The notes under the pieces: generated by a model | The model's database searches: none | The model's input: only the letters and a program-made list of their open reading frames with translations | What the model was told of the DNA's origin: nothing | Program-made: the position numbers and the translations under genes | In this document: piece by piece, positions 33,134 through 44,690 of the stretch | Position numbering within the stretch: position 1 is the stretch's first letter | Layout: each line of letters begins with the position of its first letter | From: Wyeomyia smithii | Lineage: Eukaryota > Arthropoda > Insecta > Diptera > Culicidae | Assembly: GCF_029784165.1 (NCBI RefSeq) | Contig: NC_073695.1 | Span: 137,978,285 to 138,042,284, forward strand | Direction: 5' to 3' | Length of the DNA stretch: 64,000 nt

Positions 33134-34506
33134 GAAGGATACGATCGCTGCAAGGAGGGGCCATTGAGCAGTCAACTGCTTCAAAAATGTTCTAACTGTT
33201 GGGAGGAATGCTGTAAGAAAATCTTTTATTGGATCGGGTACATTGAAAGTTTCAAAAATCCAGTCCACAATGTCAGAAAATTTCACCAGTCCAGCATCTG
33301 ATTTTTCAACTGGATGTGCAAAAGGAACAACTGGGGTTTTAGATGTTCCAGGAAGTGCTGGGAACTCCTTCTGGGACTTTAAATTTGCAAGCCCAGGAGG
33401 GGTTTGCTTCGGTTTTCCCGCTGCACTTTTAGGTTTGTTTGTACAATTCATTTCACTTTGGGAAATCTTAGGACCTTTTCGGGGAAGTTTAGGAGAGGAA
33501 ATATTTTTCCTCTTTCTAGACTCCCAGGATTGGCATAAGATGTTCCCTCTGGTGAATCGTCAGAATCGGTTTCATCAGAGGACAACAGATCAAAGGGGTT
33601 CGAAGTAACGGGAGAAGTGGTAACGGTCTTCTTCAGCATGTCAGCGTAGGAACGCTTTGAACGCTCTTTGAGAGACCGTTTTATTTTATCCCTGCGCTGC
33701 ATGTACACCGCACATGTCGAGAGCTCATGCAGATTTTCCCCGCAGTGAATACACTTTACAGCGCTAACACTGCAAGAGTCTTCCGCATGAGTCTTCCGCA
33801 TGAGTCTCCCCACACTTGCCACAACGTGCCTTATTGCAGCAGTAGGCGGCTGTATGGCCTAACTGCTTGCAATGAGTGCAGTTCATGACGCGGGGAACGT
33901 ATAGCCTCACAGGGAGACGAACCCGGTGGATCGAGATGTGGCTTGGTAGTGCAGACCCGGCGAACGTAACTCGAAACGAGTCTGACGGAGTGTAAATTTT
34001 TTTGTCACCGACGATCGATACCGACCGCAATTGCTTGCAGTCGAGCACCTTCACATCGGGACATGTGTTGTTTTTGAGCACCCTTTAGCACTTTTCAACA
34101 TACACTCGACGGACAGACTCGAATCGGCCACGACACCGTCGATCTCCACATCTCTAGGGGGTACATAGACACGGTATTCCCGTGTAAAAAGCTCGGAGCA
34201 AGCTATATCGTTGGCCTCTTTAAGGTCATTGACCACGACACAGAGATTGTTCGGCCTGATTTTTTAAATTTCAGTCACAGCTTTAAAGTGTGACGTCAGG
34301 TCTTTCGAAATCTGTAGAATGTTCAAAGATTTCGATTTCGGCTCCGCTTTAGGCCTGAGGTAAACTGCCACCGGAAATGTCGATCCATCTGGATACAATC
34401 TGACACGTGGGGGAGCTGAGGAATTAATATTAGGAGGGGGTGCAGGAGGGACAGGGTCGAGGGGATTCGAGGATGGTGGTGCGGGAGGTGGGGGGTCTAC
34501 ATCCAT
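33125..34506 (-). pseudogene. L3 ORF1, gag-like with zinc knuckles, frameshifted
   Basis: Starts MDVDPPPPAPPSSNPLD, a proline-rich N-terminus, followed by RVRLYPDGSTFPVAVYLRPK and, in shifted frames, ELFTREYRVYVPPRDVEIDG. Zinc knuckles follow: CTHCKQLGHTAAYC, CGKCGETHAEDSC and CIHCGENLHELSTC. Then comes a basic RRDKIKRSLKERSKRSYADM segment and the common C-terminus ending SFDA. ORF1 proteins bind element RNA. A 12-bp local repeat (ttccgcatgagtc, 33,780-33,804) disrupts the second knuckle, and there are at least four frame changes. Confidence 0.8.
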
Positions 34507-34739
34507 CGCGCTAAACCTAGCGCGCCGATGGGACAGACAAGAAGCACGTACCTTCCTTACTTTTTCTCCTTCGTGTTGGAGTGCACTGCACTCACCACCA
34601 AATCGTTCGACAGCAGGCAGCTACAAAGCGACACAGTAACACAAAGGCGCTTGACCTTGCAATACAGCAATCTAGACAAAAGACACCGGTCTAGAAATGG
34701 CACCACTTGCACACACGTATTGAAATTTTTCGGAGCGAT

Positions 34740-34782
34740 TTCGAAGCACAACCGATGCTGATGCGTGTTCGGCACATAATGA
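34740..34782 (-). promoter_or_regulatory. L3 internal promoter: initiator plus downstream element
   Basis: Taking the A of TCATTATG (34,780) as +1, the minus strand reads GGTTGTG at +28 to +34. The downstream promoter element consensus is RGWCGTG at this exact spacing, so six of seven positions fit. Jockey and I-type LINEs are known to use such TATA-less internal promoters. Confidence 0.6.
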
Positions 34783-34960
34783 TTATTCGAACTATTGTAC
34801 TATTGAAAATTCTTAAGCCTTGTCAAAATATAAAATTCGACCTCTGATTGGTCGTTACACGATTGCTTTCCCAAGCACGGTCGGCATAGTTATAGACCTA
34901 GTAAATTGGGAATGCATCATATGGCCTATATAAGAGCTTCATCAGATAATAAACAGACAT
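34781..34960. repeat. Promoter-like repeat, copy 1 (TATA and CCAAT-type motifs)
   Basis: Homologous to 46,076-46,260: both contain CTATTGTACTATTG, CCTCTGATTGGTCGTTA, CCCAAGCACGGTCG and GGCCTATATAAGAGC in the same order and spacing. ATTGG followed about 90 bp later by TATATAAG resembles a polymerase II core promoter. L3 inserted next to or into this copy. Confidence 0.7.
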
Positions 34961-35026
34961 TTCATTTGATATTAAATTGAACAACTGAAATTTGAAGAAC
35001 ACAAATGAATATTTGAAGAGTTAATA

Positions 35027-35150
35027 GGGGTCTTCACATCGAGCTCGTATACGAATACCCAGCCGTAAACTGTGTATCTTCCATTACTCGTCAATCGAGG
35101 TGAGTATCTTTACGGCTGGGTATTTGTTTACGAGCTCGACATGAATACCC
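35027..35150. mobile_element. Short palindromic MITE
   Basis: About 42 bp at each end are reverse complements with few mismatches (the left arm includes TCGAGCTCGTA and AATACCCAGCCGTAAA), separated by about 40 bp. Total length is about 124 bp. Short AT-rich flanks (ATA on each side) could be a target duplication. As RNA or single strand it would form a long hairpin. Confidence 0.6.
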
Positions 35151-35323
35151 ATAATATTTTCCCGTTTTGCGCTATAATCCAAAGTTAATTATCTTCATCT
35201 ACATGCATACTCTGACTATTATTACGTGTTTGCGTCGCTTAGTGTTTGGCTACGGTTATGCAGAACGCAAATAATGGCGCTATGCGATTCGGCAAGACGA
35301 AATGTGTTGAAATATATAGCTCT

Positions 35324-35364
35324 ACTTCATTCCGCGTCGAACACTCGACAGAAACGGACGTGCA
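35324..35364 (+). promoter_or_regulatory. L4 internal promoter: initiator plus downstream element
   Basis: TTCATTC matches the insect initiator with A+1 at 35,329. GGACGTG lies at +28 to +34 and matches the downstream promoter element consensus RGWCGTG exactly. Transcription from +1 would include the whole LINE, as known for Jockey/I-type elements. No TATA box is needed in this architecture. Confidence 0.75.
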
Positions 35365-35770
35365 AAGTGGTCGTTCTATTACAATCCGGTCCGTGTGTAC
35401 GAATAGCCAAACAAAAGAGTGTATTATTCGCGCTAAAGGCCAACTAGATTGTGAGTTGTGTCGATACGTTCTGTACCCGGCTCACAACTGTGGCTGTATT
35501 GGTGCAAAATACCAGCTGCAGTTTTGATCTGTGCACCGTGAATAGATCTTTTTAATCCAAGCCCATCAGTTGACAGTCGAGTCCGTGTCGCTGTGCTGAG
35601 TGATCTCACACCCGGCTCACTGCTGGTGGCTGTATTGGTGCTGCTGTACTGGTGCTGCTGGCTGCTTTGGGTGCAGCTTCGAACGATCGGACAACCACTG
35701 CTGGAAGGAAGAAGTAAAGAGGTACGTGTTCTTGTCGGCGCTAGTGCGCTAGTGCGCTACATTTAGCGCA

Positions 35771-37140
35771 ATGGATATAGATCCCTCGCCTCCCGTGCCA
35801 CCATCCCCGAACCCCCCTGACCCTGACCCTTCTGTTACCCCCTCCCCTGTTCATTCTCCAGTCCCCCCTCGCCCCAGGCTTTACCCGGACGGATCTCAAC
35901 AGGGCAGCTATACTGTTTATTTTCGTCCAAAGGCAGGAGTGAATTAAAAGCGTTTAAACATACTGCAAATTGCTAAAGACCTGACGAAGGGGTACAAGGC
36001 CGTGACCGAAATTTCCAAGGTCCGACCTAACAAGCTCCGTGTCGTGGTCAGTGATCATGCACAGGCCAATGCTATCGCTTGCTCTGAGCTCTTCACACGC
36101 GAGTATCGCGTCTACATACCCGCACGAGACGTGGAGATCGACGGTGTCATAACCGATTCGAGTCTGTCTGTCGAGTGTATCCTAAAAAGCGCAACCGGTT
36201 GCTTCAAAAATACCGAACCACAGGCGAAGATTTTGGATTGTAAGCAATTGCGGTCCATGTCTCTCGTCGGCGGTAAAAAAGTTTACACTCTGCAGACTCG
36301 TTTCGCGTTACGTTTGCCGGATCTGCACTCCCTAGCCACGTCTCGATCGACCGGGTTCGTCTGCCTGTGCGATTGTATGTACCCCGTGTTATGAATTGCA
36401 CCAATTGCAAGCAGTTAGGCCACACAGCCGCCTACTGCTGCAATAAGGCACGATGTAGCAAGTGTGGGGAGACTCATGCGGAAGATTCTTGCAGTGTTAA
36501 TGCTGAAAAATGTATTCACTGTGGGGAAAACCAGCATGAGCTCTCCACATGCCCGGTGTACATGCAGCGCAGAGATAAAATCAAGCGGTCACTTAAGGAG
36601 CGTTCAAAGCGTTCTTACGCTGAGATGCTGAAGAAGACCGTGACCACTTCTACCATAACATCGAACCCCTTTGATCTGTTGCCCTCTGATGAAACCGATT
36701 CTGACGATTCATCAGCGGGAACATCTTATGCCAATCCTGGGGAGTCTAGGAAGAGGAAAAATGTTTCTTCTCCTAAACTTCCCCGTAAAGGTCCTAAGAT
36801 TTCCCAAAGTGTAATGAAAAGTACGAACAAACCAAACAGTGCTGCGGAAAAACCGAAGCAAACTCCTCCTGGGCTTGCAAATTTAAAGTCCCAGAAGGAG
36901 TTCCCAGCACTGCCAGGAACATCTAAAACCCCAGTTGTTCCTTTTGCACATCCAGTTGATGAAACAAACTCTGGATTAGTGAAATTTTCTGACATTGTGG
37001 ACTGGATTTTTGAAAATTTCAATGTACCCGATCCAATTAAAATTTTTCTTACAGCATTCCTCCCAACAGTTAGATCATTTTTGAAGCAGTTGACTGCCCA
37101 ATGGCCCCTCCTTGCAGCGATTGTATCCTTCGATGCCTAA
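35771..37140 (+). pseudogene. L4 ORF1, proline-rich with three zinc knuckles
   Basis: ATG at 35,771 opens MDIDPSPPVPPSPNPPDP, a proline-rich tail, then RLYPDGSQQGSYTVYFRPKA and an in-frame TAA near 35,946. Reading continues after it with ILQIAKDLTKGYKAVTEISK, ELFTREYRVYIPARDVEIDG and ILDCKQLRSMSLVGGKKVY, then a frameshift near 36,290. From about 36,367 the frame is open to 37,140: CTNCKQLGHTAAYC, CSKCGETHAEDSC, CIHCGENQHELSTC, a basic stretch (KRSLKERSKRSY) and the C-terminus SFDA. Role: RNA binding by the LINE ribonucleoprotein. Confidence 0.85.
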
Positions 37141-37153
37141 TTCAACTGCGTAA

Positions 37154-40100
37154 ATGAAGGATTCTATCTCTGTCTTACAGTGAAATTGTAGAAGTATTTT
37201 ACCAAAAATTGATTCGTTTAAAGTTTTGATAAATAAAAACAAATGCGATGCATTTTCCCTTTGTGAAACTTGCATGATTTGGATCTATCCTTATGTTCGA
37301 CGTCGCTACGGTTGGATTGCACATGGAAGGTAATCCTTGATCCTCACGGTAGCGACCATTTGCCTATTCTTATTTCAATTAATAACGGGTCAACTCGCAT
37401 GCGACCAATTGACATTCCGTATGACCTCACACGGAATGTCGATTGGAAGTTATACGAGGAAATGATTTCAAAAGCGGTCGAGTCGATTCAACATCATCCA
37501 CCACTTGAAGAATACAACCTCCTCGCGGGCTTGATTCTCGACGCCGCGTTGCAAGCCCAAACGAAGAAATATCCCGGCGTAACGATCAAAGAACGGCCTC
37601 CCACTCCGTGGTGGGACCAAGAGTGCTCCGATGTCTACACGCAAAGATCCGACGCGTATCTGACCTTCCGGGATACAGACGATGCCGACGACTTTAAACG
37701 TTATTCGGAGCTTGATACCAAGTTTAAAAGCTTGACTAAGGCAAAGAAACGCGGATATTGGCGTCGGTTCGTAAACGAGACGTCAAGGGAGACATCAATG
37801 AGCACTCTTTGGAACACAGCCCGAAGAATGCGGAATCGCGTAACGGTCAACGAAAGCGAGGAGTCTTCAAGTAGGTGGATATTTGATTTTGCCAGGAAAG
37901 TATGTCCGGACTCTGTTCCTGAGCAAAACATTGTTCGCGATGCGTCTCCGGGCCACGACGCGATTGAATCACCTTTTACGATGGCAGAATTTTCAGTTGC
38001 CCTCCTGTCCTGTAACAATAACGCGCCTGGGTTAGATAGAATCAAATTCAACTTGTTGAAGAATCTACCCGGCAATGCCAAGAGGCGCTTGTTGAACTTG
38101 TTCAATAAGTTCCTGGAGCAAAATATTGTACCGCAGGATTGGAGGCAAGTGAAGGTGATCGCCATCCAAAAACCAGGGAAACCAGCTTCTGATCACAACT
38201 CTTATAGGCCGATTGCAATGCTATCCTGTATCCGGAAATTGATGGAAAAAATGATACTCCGTCGTTTAGACCATTGGGTCGAATCAAATGGTCTACTATC
38301 AGATACTCAATTTGGCTTCCGCCGTGCCAAAGGGACGAATGATTGTCTTGCGTTGCTTTCAACAGATATTCAGCTGGCGTATGCTCGCAAAGAACAAATG
38401 GCGTCTGCGTTCTTGGACATTAAGGGGGCTTTTGATTCCGTTTCTATTGACATTCTTTCGGGTAAACTTCACCGACAAGGATTTTCTCCAATTTTGAACA
38501 ATTTTTTGCACAATTTGTTGTCCGAAAAGCACATGCATTTTACGCACGGCGATTTGGCAACTTTTCGCATTAGCTTCATGGGTCTTCCCCAGGGCTCATG
38601 TATAAGCCCCTTCTTTACAACTTTTATGTAAATGACATCGACGAATGTCTGGCAAACTCATGCACGATAAGACAACTTGCAGACGACAGTGTAATCTCTG
38701 TTACAGGAGCCAAAGCTGCCGATTTGCAAGGACCATTGCAAGATACCTTGGACAATTTGTCTGCTTGGGCTTTACAGCTAGGTATCGAATTCTCTCCGGA
38801 GAAGACTGAGATAGTAGTTTTTTCTAGGAAGCATGAACCTGCTCAGCTTCAAACACAATTAATGGGTAAAACGATTTCTCAGGTTTTGGTACACAAATAT
38901 CTTGGTGTCTGGTTCGACTCTAAAGGCACCTGGGGTTGTCACGTGAGGTATCTGATGAAAAAATGTCAACAAAGAGTGAATTTTCTTCGTACAATAACCG
39001 GACAATGGTGGGGAGCCCACCCAGGAGACCTTATAAGGCTTTACCAAACAACGATATTGTCTGTTATTGAATACGGGTGTTTCTGCTTCCGCTCCGCAGC
39101 AAACACACATTTGATCAAACTGGAGCGAATACAATATCGTTGTTTGCGTATCGCCTTGGGTTGCATGCAGTCGACCCATACGATGAGTTTGGAGGTCTTA
39201 GCTGGAGTACTACCATTGAAAAACCGCTTCTGGAGCCTGTCTTCTCGTATTCTTATCAAATGTGAGGTCTTGAACCGTCCCGTGATTGAAAATTTTGAAA
39301 GGTTAATCGAACTTAATTCTCAAACCCGTTTTATGACATTGTATTTCAATCACATGTCCCAAAATATTAACCCTTCTTCGAATATTCCAAATTGTGTCGA
39401 CTTATCAAATACTTCTGATTCTACTGTGTTTTTCGATACATCCATGATAGAAGAAACTCGTGGAATCCCGGATCATTTACGCGTGCAGCAGATCCCCAAA
39501 TTTTTTTCCAATAAATATCGAAACATCAACTGCGACAATATGTACTACACTGACGGATCATTTCTTGATGGGTCCACTGGCTTCGGTATCTTCAATAACA
39601 ATTTAACCGTCTCCCATAAGCTCGATAATCCTGCTTCTGTTTACGTCGCAGAATTAGCTGCAATTCAGTACACCCTAGGGATTATCGAAAAAATGCCCAC
39701 GGACCATTATTTCATCTTTACGGACAGTCTCAGTTCCATTGAGGCTCTCCGATCGATGAAAGATGTTAAGCACTCTCCGTATTTCCTGGGGAAAATACGG
39801 GAACATCTGAGTGCTTTATCCGAAAAATCTACTCAGATTACCTTAGCGTGGGTCCCTTCTCACTGCTCGATACCGGGTAATGAGAAAGCGGACTTTTTGG
39901 CTAAGGTGGGCGCAACGAACGGTGATATTTATGAAAGACCAATTGCCTTTAATGAATTATTCGCATTTGTACGTCAGAATACGATCATCAGTTGGCAAAA
40001 TTCTTGGACCAAGGGGGAACTGGGAAGGTGGTTACATTCCATAATCCCCAAGGTATCCCGGCTTATGTCCAATCACTATAGATTTGACGCGCATCTCCGT

Positions 40101-40328
40101 CGTGTTGGGCTCGGGGAAAGTGGTATCTGTGCCTGTGGTGAAGGTTATCACGACATAGAGCACGTTGTTTGGTCATGCCTTGTACACCGTGACGCCAGGT
40201 CTAAATTAATAGCTTCCCTGCAGGCCGAAAGTAGGCAGCCGGCTGTTCGTGATGTCTTGGCGAGCCGTGACCTATCCTACATGTCCCTTATATACGTTTT
40301 CCTGAAATCCATCCACGCCCCAGTTTAG
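37154..40328 (+). pseudogene. L4 ORF2, endonuclease mostly deleted
   Basis: Starts MKDSISVLQ followed by TGA where L2 has Trp. A deletion of about 430 bp at 37,275 removes the endonuclease centre, including the GDFNSHG motif. From 37,270 the frame is open through the endonuclease end (GSDHLPILISI), RT motif A (FLDIKGAFDSVS) and GLPQGSC, then shifts at 38,610. The second open part (38,598-40,328) holds RQLADDSVISV, RNase H (YYTDGSFLDG, FTDSLSS, NEKADFLAK) and CACGEGYHDIEHVVWSC. About 20 residues around the TNPWFKGLDVGRD region are missing near 40,055. Confidence 0.9.
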
Positions 40329-40815
40329 TCCTATCCCCTTCCGCCTACATCCAACCAAACGACAAGAACCCGTTAAGACCCCGGATCCGGAAACAGCAAC
40401 TAGACCCGCACGATACTCTCAGGCCCCGAGGGAGACAACCCAATATGCCAGTCCGTAATATCTTGGCCCAGCAGCGGAACATATTCAATATGCTGCTTAC
40501 CTATGGCGATGGAAAACCATCAAACAACAAATCAGTGCTTTTCATGCAAAACATTCTAGCTTAAGTTAGATTTAGTTTCAGCTCGTAGTCGGCAGCGAGG
40601 ATAAAAAATTTGCTCTTAGTTATTAAGATACTTTAGAAAGTAAGCTACCAGATATAATTGGCGCCGTTAAACATTGAATTGTATTTGTGCCGTGTCAAAT
40701 TAACTATAGATGAGGAAAAAAATAGCTCTACTTCGCCTTAAGAAGAGCTGTACATTTGACCACGGTAAGGCGAATCGGATCGCGCTGTCATTCGCGTTCT
40801 GCATAACCGTAGCCT

Positions 40816-41387
40816 TTGTTCCGTTCCCGTTTAATGATGTCGTATTAAATGTGCATATTACAATTCGGCAGCACTTCACTCCTCATTTGCACAAAATTTA
40901 AAAATATTCAATGAACTTCATTCAAAATATCAAACAAAAAGAAATTACAATACTGCCAATGAACGGTCAACGTTTATTTACTATAAAAAATGACTGACAC
41001 GCAAGCAGCCGGGTTATCTTTCTTGTAAAAGTATTCTACTTCAACCTTGCGGTCGTGGCTTTGCATACAATCTTCCTGTGATTTTTTCAATCAAGCGCTC
41101 GTAATAGTTTTTTTTTATTGAACATTATAAAGCACCTTTTAGCCATAGTAAAAAAATTCAATACATTTCTGAAAATAAACAGTCATTCCTTTAAATATTC
41201 TTAAGGAAATTCTCACGTTATCTATTCAAATATTTAAAAGCTTGGCCTAATGTAAATATAGTAATACCCTTCTTCCTAGCCATTCTTTCTGAAACTATTT
41301 TATAAAAAGCTCTAGAATTCTAAACAATTCAAGTCAAAATAAGGGTTATTCGAAACATGTGAAAGTGGCCAAAGCGGGCCTAGCCAC
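40816..41387. other. AT-rich spacer, nothing recognised
   Basis: No coding region, no repeat I can pair. It contains several poly-A and poly-T runs. It lies between the foldback MITE and the Jockey tail. Confidence 0.4.
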
Positions 41388-41689
41388 TTTTTTTTTTAAG
41401 GGAGGGTGGAGTTTGTAATGATTTATTTATGTACTAAAATATCTATTCAGAATTAATATTGTGTGTTCTGCCACATATGATGACATTTCAACACTATTAT
41501 ATATTTTTGTACGCTTTTTTTATATTTTGAATGTTATTAGCTTTCGCAGTTAAGTAATTGTAATTGTATAAAAATTATTAAACCTACTTGTCAAGGAGAA
41601 AAAAAAGGAATAAAACGAAACTTAAATAAACTTAAAACTATCTTACTGGCTATAAAGTGAGCTAATCGTTGCAATTGAGGATTGCAACG

Positions 41690-41926
41690 ATTTTTGTCGG
41701 AATTTGTTGATAATTTGGCTTGACATATTTTCTAATGTTTCTACATTAGTGAGCCTATGTGGCTCGTTCGTGCTAAATCAGGGAGGACGCTTCAAAATCA
41801 TTTTTAAAAGTTTATTCTGAATCCTTTGAAGTGTCTTCTTCCTGGTTGCACAACAACTTGTCCAGATGGGAACTACATATAACATTGCTGGCCTAAAAAT
41901 TTGTTTGTAAATTAACAGTTTATTCT
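41690..41926 (-). pseudogene. Jockey ORF2 C-terminus, beyond the insertion
   Basis: The reading QIFRPAMLYVVPIWTSCCAT, then KKTLQRIQNKLLKMILKRPP and, after a stop, FSTNEPH corresponds to the common Jockey C-terminal block (RPAMLYG.P.W, LQR.QNK.LKM). It joins the preceding LLIYK segment across the retroposon insertion, which proves that both pieces are one element. Confidence 0.8.
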
Positions 41927-43822
41927 AGCATAGCATAGCATAGCATAGCATATTTGATCGCCCGTGTGTTGCCCGCGATTGACCAGAACCAGCTGAAATT
42001 GCACAAAGAACCGTCAAAATGGTGCCTAGGAGTAGCAAGCCATTTTCAGTGTACAATTCCTGGTGATTTTTCTTTTCACTGGTCAATAACGTAGCTGGCC
42101 ACGCCCAATGCAGATCAATAGAGGAAGGGATATCGGGAGTGTTAGTTTAATACTTGTTGCTACTAGAGACCGAGGAATCCTCTGCATCATCCACAAGTAT
42201 CAAAGGAAGGAATTAGTGTTAGTGGGAAGGAATTGATCTGGATCCATCGAGGTTGATGGTGCGATCTTTTCTACACAAATTCGCGCCCGATATGGATATT
42301 TCTCGGTCTCTGCGCAACCGGCCATCAGAAGACGATATAAATAGAACCGCATCACGATCGCTGTATCGGCATATAGGAGAATCGAAGTTTCTAGGTATCA
42401 TCGGCAACCAATCGTTAACAGTCTGTATTACACCAAACTTCGCGTTTCATCCCGTGAACTATTAAAATTTACCTCGAATCGAATGAATTTCGTAAAACGC
42501 ACCGCACGCCGAACGCAAACTACTGGTACCAGCTCAAAGAACCGTTAGAGCGAGTAAAAAAAACCCACAAGGCACACCCAAGCATTATACGATGTAATGG
42601 TCATTGAGCTCCGAAACCGCTGTATTAAGATAGTTACACTGAGCGCTGTCAAAATAACGTGCGCGAAACTGAGCTGACCTCCCCGAAGTAAACAATAGCG
42701 TGCCCACTGCACTCCGGAAACCCCTAGATAAACAAAACTCACCCGGGCCAATGATGCGTTTCACCGGGGCATTATGGACGACCGCTCCATTTTCTCCTAC
42801 CGACGCATACGCGACACGACGTTTCGCACAAAAGACACCTACTGAATATGAAAACTGACAAAGTTCCATGCATTCATAGCCCAAAAACTTAAAAAAATGC
42901 AAATAAGCATATTAAACAAAACAGAGTTCCAAGTTTATTATTAAAATGCCAAAATAATTGCAATCAAAGTTCAGTTGTCGTGAACTATTTTCACGCCCAA
43001 AACGATTTCAACATAATTAAATAAAAGTTACTTATGTATATCAACATTTGTCCAAAAGCTAGGAAAATCATAAAACAAGAACATAGAACTGAATAAAATG
43101 TCACCGCCCTGCCAGGACTCACAACTGTAGACGATGCATCAATCGCATGCCGCATTGTCATGCTCGAATGATAAATTTTGAAACTATATTGTAAAACTGC
43201 CAATTTTGACCTGTGAGAGTGCACCGTACAATCTGGTTTGTAAATATAAAAAAAACTCCACCCGCAACCGAAAAGCTACCACACTTTGTGCACCCAACAG
43301 ATGACACATTTACACTTCTGGCAAAGTCCTAAACCCGCTAAAAACCACTACACACAGAGCCTATGCATTCTTAAAATGTTTGATACAAAAACTTATACTC
43401 ATCTGTTTTATTTTGGTTATGCCTATGCCAGCGAAACAAACGCCGACAAGCACAGCGCAACACTAATCTCTTCGCTCTCTCGCCAGATATTATTGTTCTC
43501 TTCGCTCACACCGCCATGCATTCCATTTTCGCATGTTAATAACGAACCGCTAGTTAGCGCGACGCACAAAGTAGGCACTCACACTCACGCAACTTAGCTG
43601 GCCTTACAATTTTCAATTGCAATTCGAGGAAAAATACTATTTTCACGCAAAGAACACTGTGTTTTTCACAAAACCTTCACTTTTCTCACTTAGACAAAGC
43701 ATCACAGATCACAACTTGACACTTTTTAACAAGTTTGGCCACTTAATTCACTTATAAATTAATAACTTAAACGGATAGCTTTCGGGGCACGTATTATTAG
43801 TTAGCCGTGATGCCAGCCTCCC
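41927..43822 (-). mobile_element. Non-coding 1.9-kb retroposon with (AGCAT)5 tail and 25-bp target duplication
   Basis: A 25-bp segment (41,902-41,926: tgtttgtaaattaacag and on) is repeated exactly at 43,823-43,847, directly flanking the insert within the Jockey ORF. The left edge is five AGCAT units (41,927-41,951). A long duplication plus a terminal simple repeat indicates target-primed reverse transcription, with the tail at the 3' end, so the element is on the minus strand (5' GGGAGGCTGG near 43,822). No frame longer than about 105 codons has any domain feature. A diverged relative is at 52,776-54,134, so this is a repeat family. Its partner LINE is unknown. Confidence 0.8.
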
Positions 43823-43847
43823 TGTTTGTAAATTAACAGTTTATTCT

Positions 43848-44676
43848 TGAGACAAAGTCTAGAATTCCTGTTGATAAGAGGATATAAACATTTGATATAC
43901 TTATTGCACTTTGACTGAATATTTTCAATGTGCTCCTAGAAAGTAAGATTCTTATCATAAATTAGCCCTAAGTATTAAACTTGATCAGACCAATTTAAGA
44001 CCACACCGTTCATCTTAATAACGTGGTTATAGGTGGGTTTGAGAAATGAAACTCTTGGCTTATGAGGAAAAATAATTTACTGTGTTTTAGAAGCATTAGG
44101 GGAAATCTTCAATTTTTGTAAGTATGAAGAAAATAAATCTAAACTTTTTTGAAGCCGACTGCATATAACACGAAGGCTTTTTCCTTTTGCGGAAATGCTT
44201 GTATCGTCACAAAACAGAGATTTCTCACAACCTGGTGGTAAATCAGGAAGATCAGAAGTAAAAATGTTATTTAAGATTGGGCCCAAGATACTCCCCTGAG
44301 GCACACCAGCTCTAACAGGCAATCTATTAGATTTACCATTTGGATAGTTAACCTGAAGAGTGCGGTCAGTTAAAAAACTTTGTATCATTTTTGTGAGGCA
44401 AAGCGGGAAACTGAAATTTGACATTTTAGCTGTTAAACCTTTATGCCAAACACTGTCGAATGCCTTTTCTATATCTAGAAGAGCAGCTCCAGTCGAATAG
44501 CCTTCAGATTTATTAATTCGAATCATATTTGTTACTCTAAGTAACTGATGAGTAGTGGAATGCCCATGGCGAAAACCAAACTGCTCATTAATATTAAGAA
44601 TTATTCTTTCAAAAAGTTTGCTAATAGAGGATGTAGCATGGTCACTGTTATACGTATTTAAATCATTCAATTTCAC
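43848..44676 (-). pseudogene. Jockey reverse transcriptase fragment
   Basis: Motifs in order: INEQFGFRHGHSTTHQLLRV, TGAALLDIEKAFDSVWHKGL (motif A), PVRAGVPQGSILGPILNNIF (motif B) and KSLFCDDTSIS, where the usual ADD is CDD. The open frame ends at 44,077 (SKTQ). Past that stop the reading continues with VSFLKPTYNHVIKMNGV and IENIQSKCNKYIKCLYPLIN, with further stops. These are Jockey-clade features; the product would copy RNA at a nicked target. Dead. Confidence 0.85.
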
Positions 44677-44690
44677 TTAGTTTCACTGTT

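Larger units (their letters stand above)
29154..34780 (-). mobile_element. I-type LINE copy L3, full 5' end, internally deleted
   Basis: Same family as L1, L2 and L4. The 3' untranslated region begins at the gap edge and is more divergent and longer than in L2, with an apparent imperfect 125-bp internal repeat (about 29,300-29,510). ORF2 has several lesions and ORF1 is split into frames. The 5' end is placed at 34,780, where a TCATT initiator-like sequence starts the element (minus strand). Confidence 0.85.
35329..40722 (+). mobile_element. I-type LINE copy L4, complete ends with 12-bp target duplication
   Basis: The element starts at the initiator A (35,329) and ends in an A-run after gatgagg (about 40,715-40,722). 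TAGCTCTACTTC flanks both sides (35,317-35,328 and 40,723-40,734). Length is 5,394 bp. The 5' untranslated region (about 440 bp) holds two related segments around CCCGGCTCAC and TGGCTGTATTGGTGC (about 35,475 and 35,610). ORF1 and ORF2 are both broken, so it is a dead but full-span insertion. Confidence 0.9.
35242..40815. mobile_element. Foldback MITE split by LINE L4
   Basis: The left outer sequence starting GGCTACGGTTATGCAGAACG (35,242) is matched in reverse complement by the right outer sequence ending CGTTCTGCATAACCGTAGCC (40,815), with partial similarity continuing inward. Removing L4 and one target copy leaves an inverted-repeat element of about 165 bp. L4 thus landed near the centre of an older foldback element. 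Confidence 0.6.
41388..44690 (-). mobile_element. Jockey-type LINE, 5'-truncated, split by a retroposon
   Basis: On the minus strand, RT begins near 44,690, continues to 43,848, is interrupted by the 1.9-kb insertion at 41,927-43,822, resumes at 41,926 and runs into a 3' untranslated region that ends in an A-run (T-run 41,388-41,398 on the plus strand). No endonuclease or ORF1 is present, so the 5' end is truncated, as is common for LINEs. Element DNA outside the insertion is about 1.4 kb. Confidence 0.8.
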
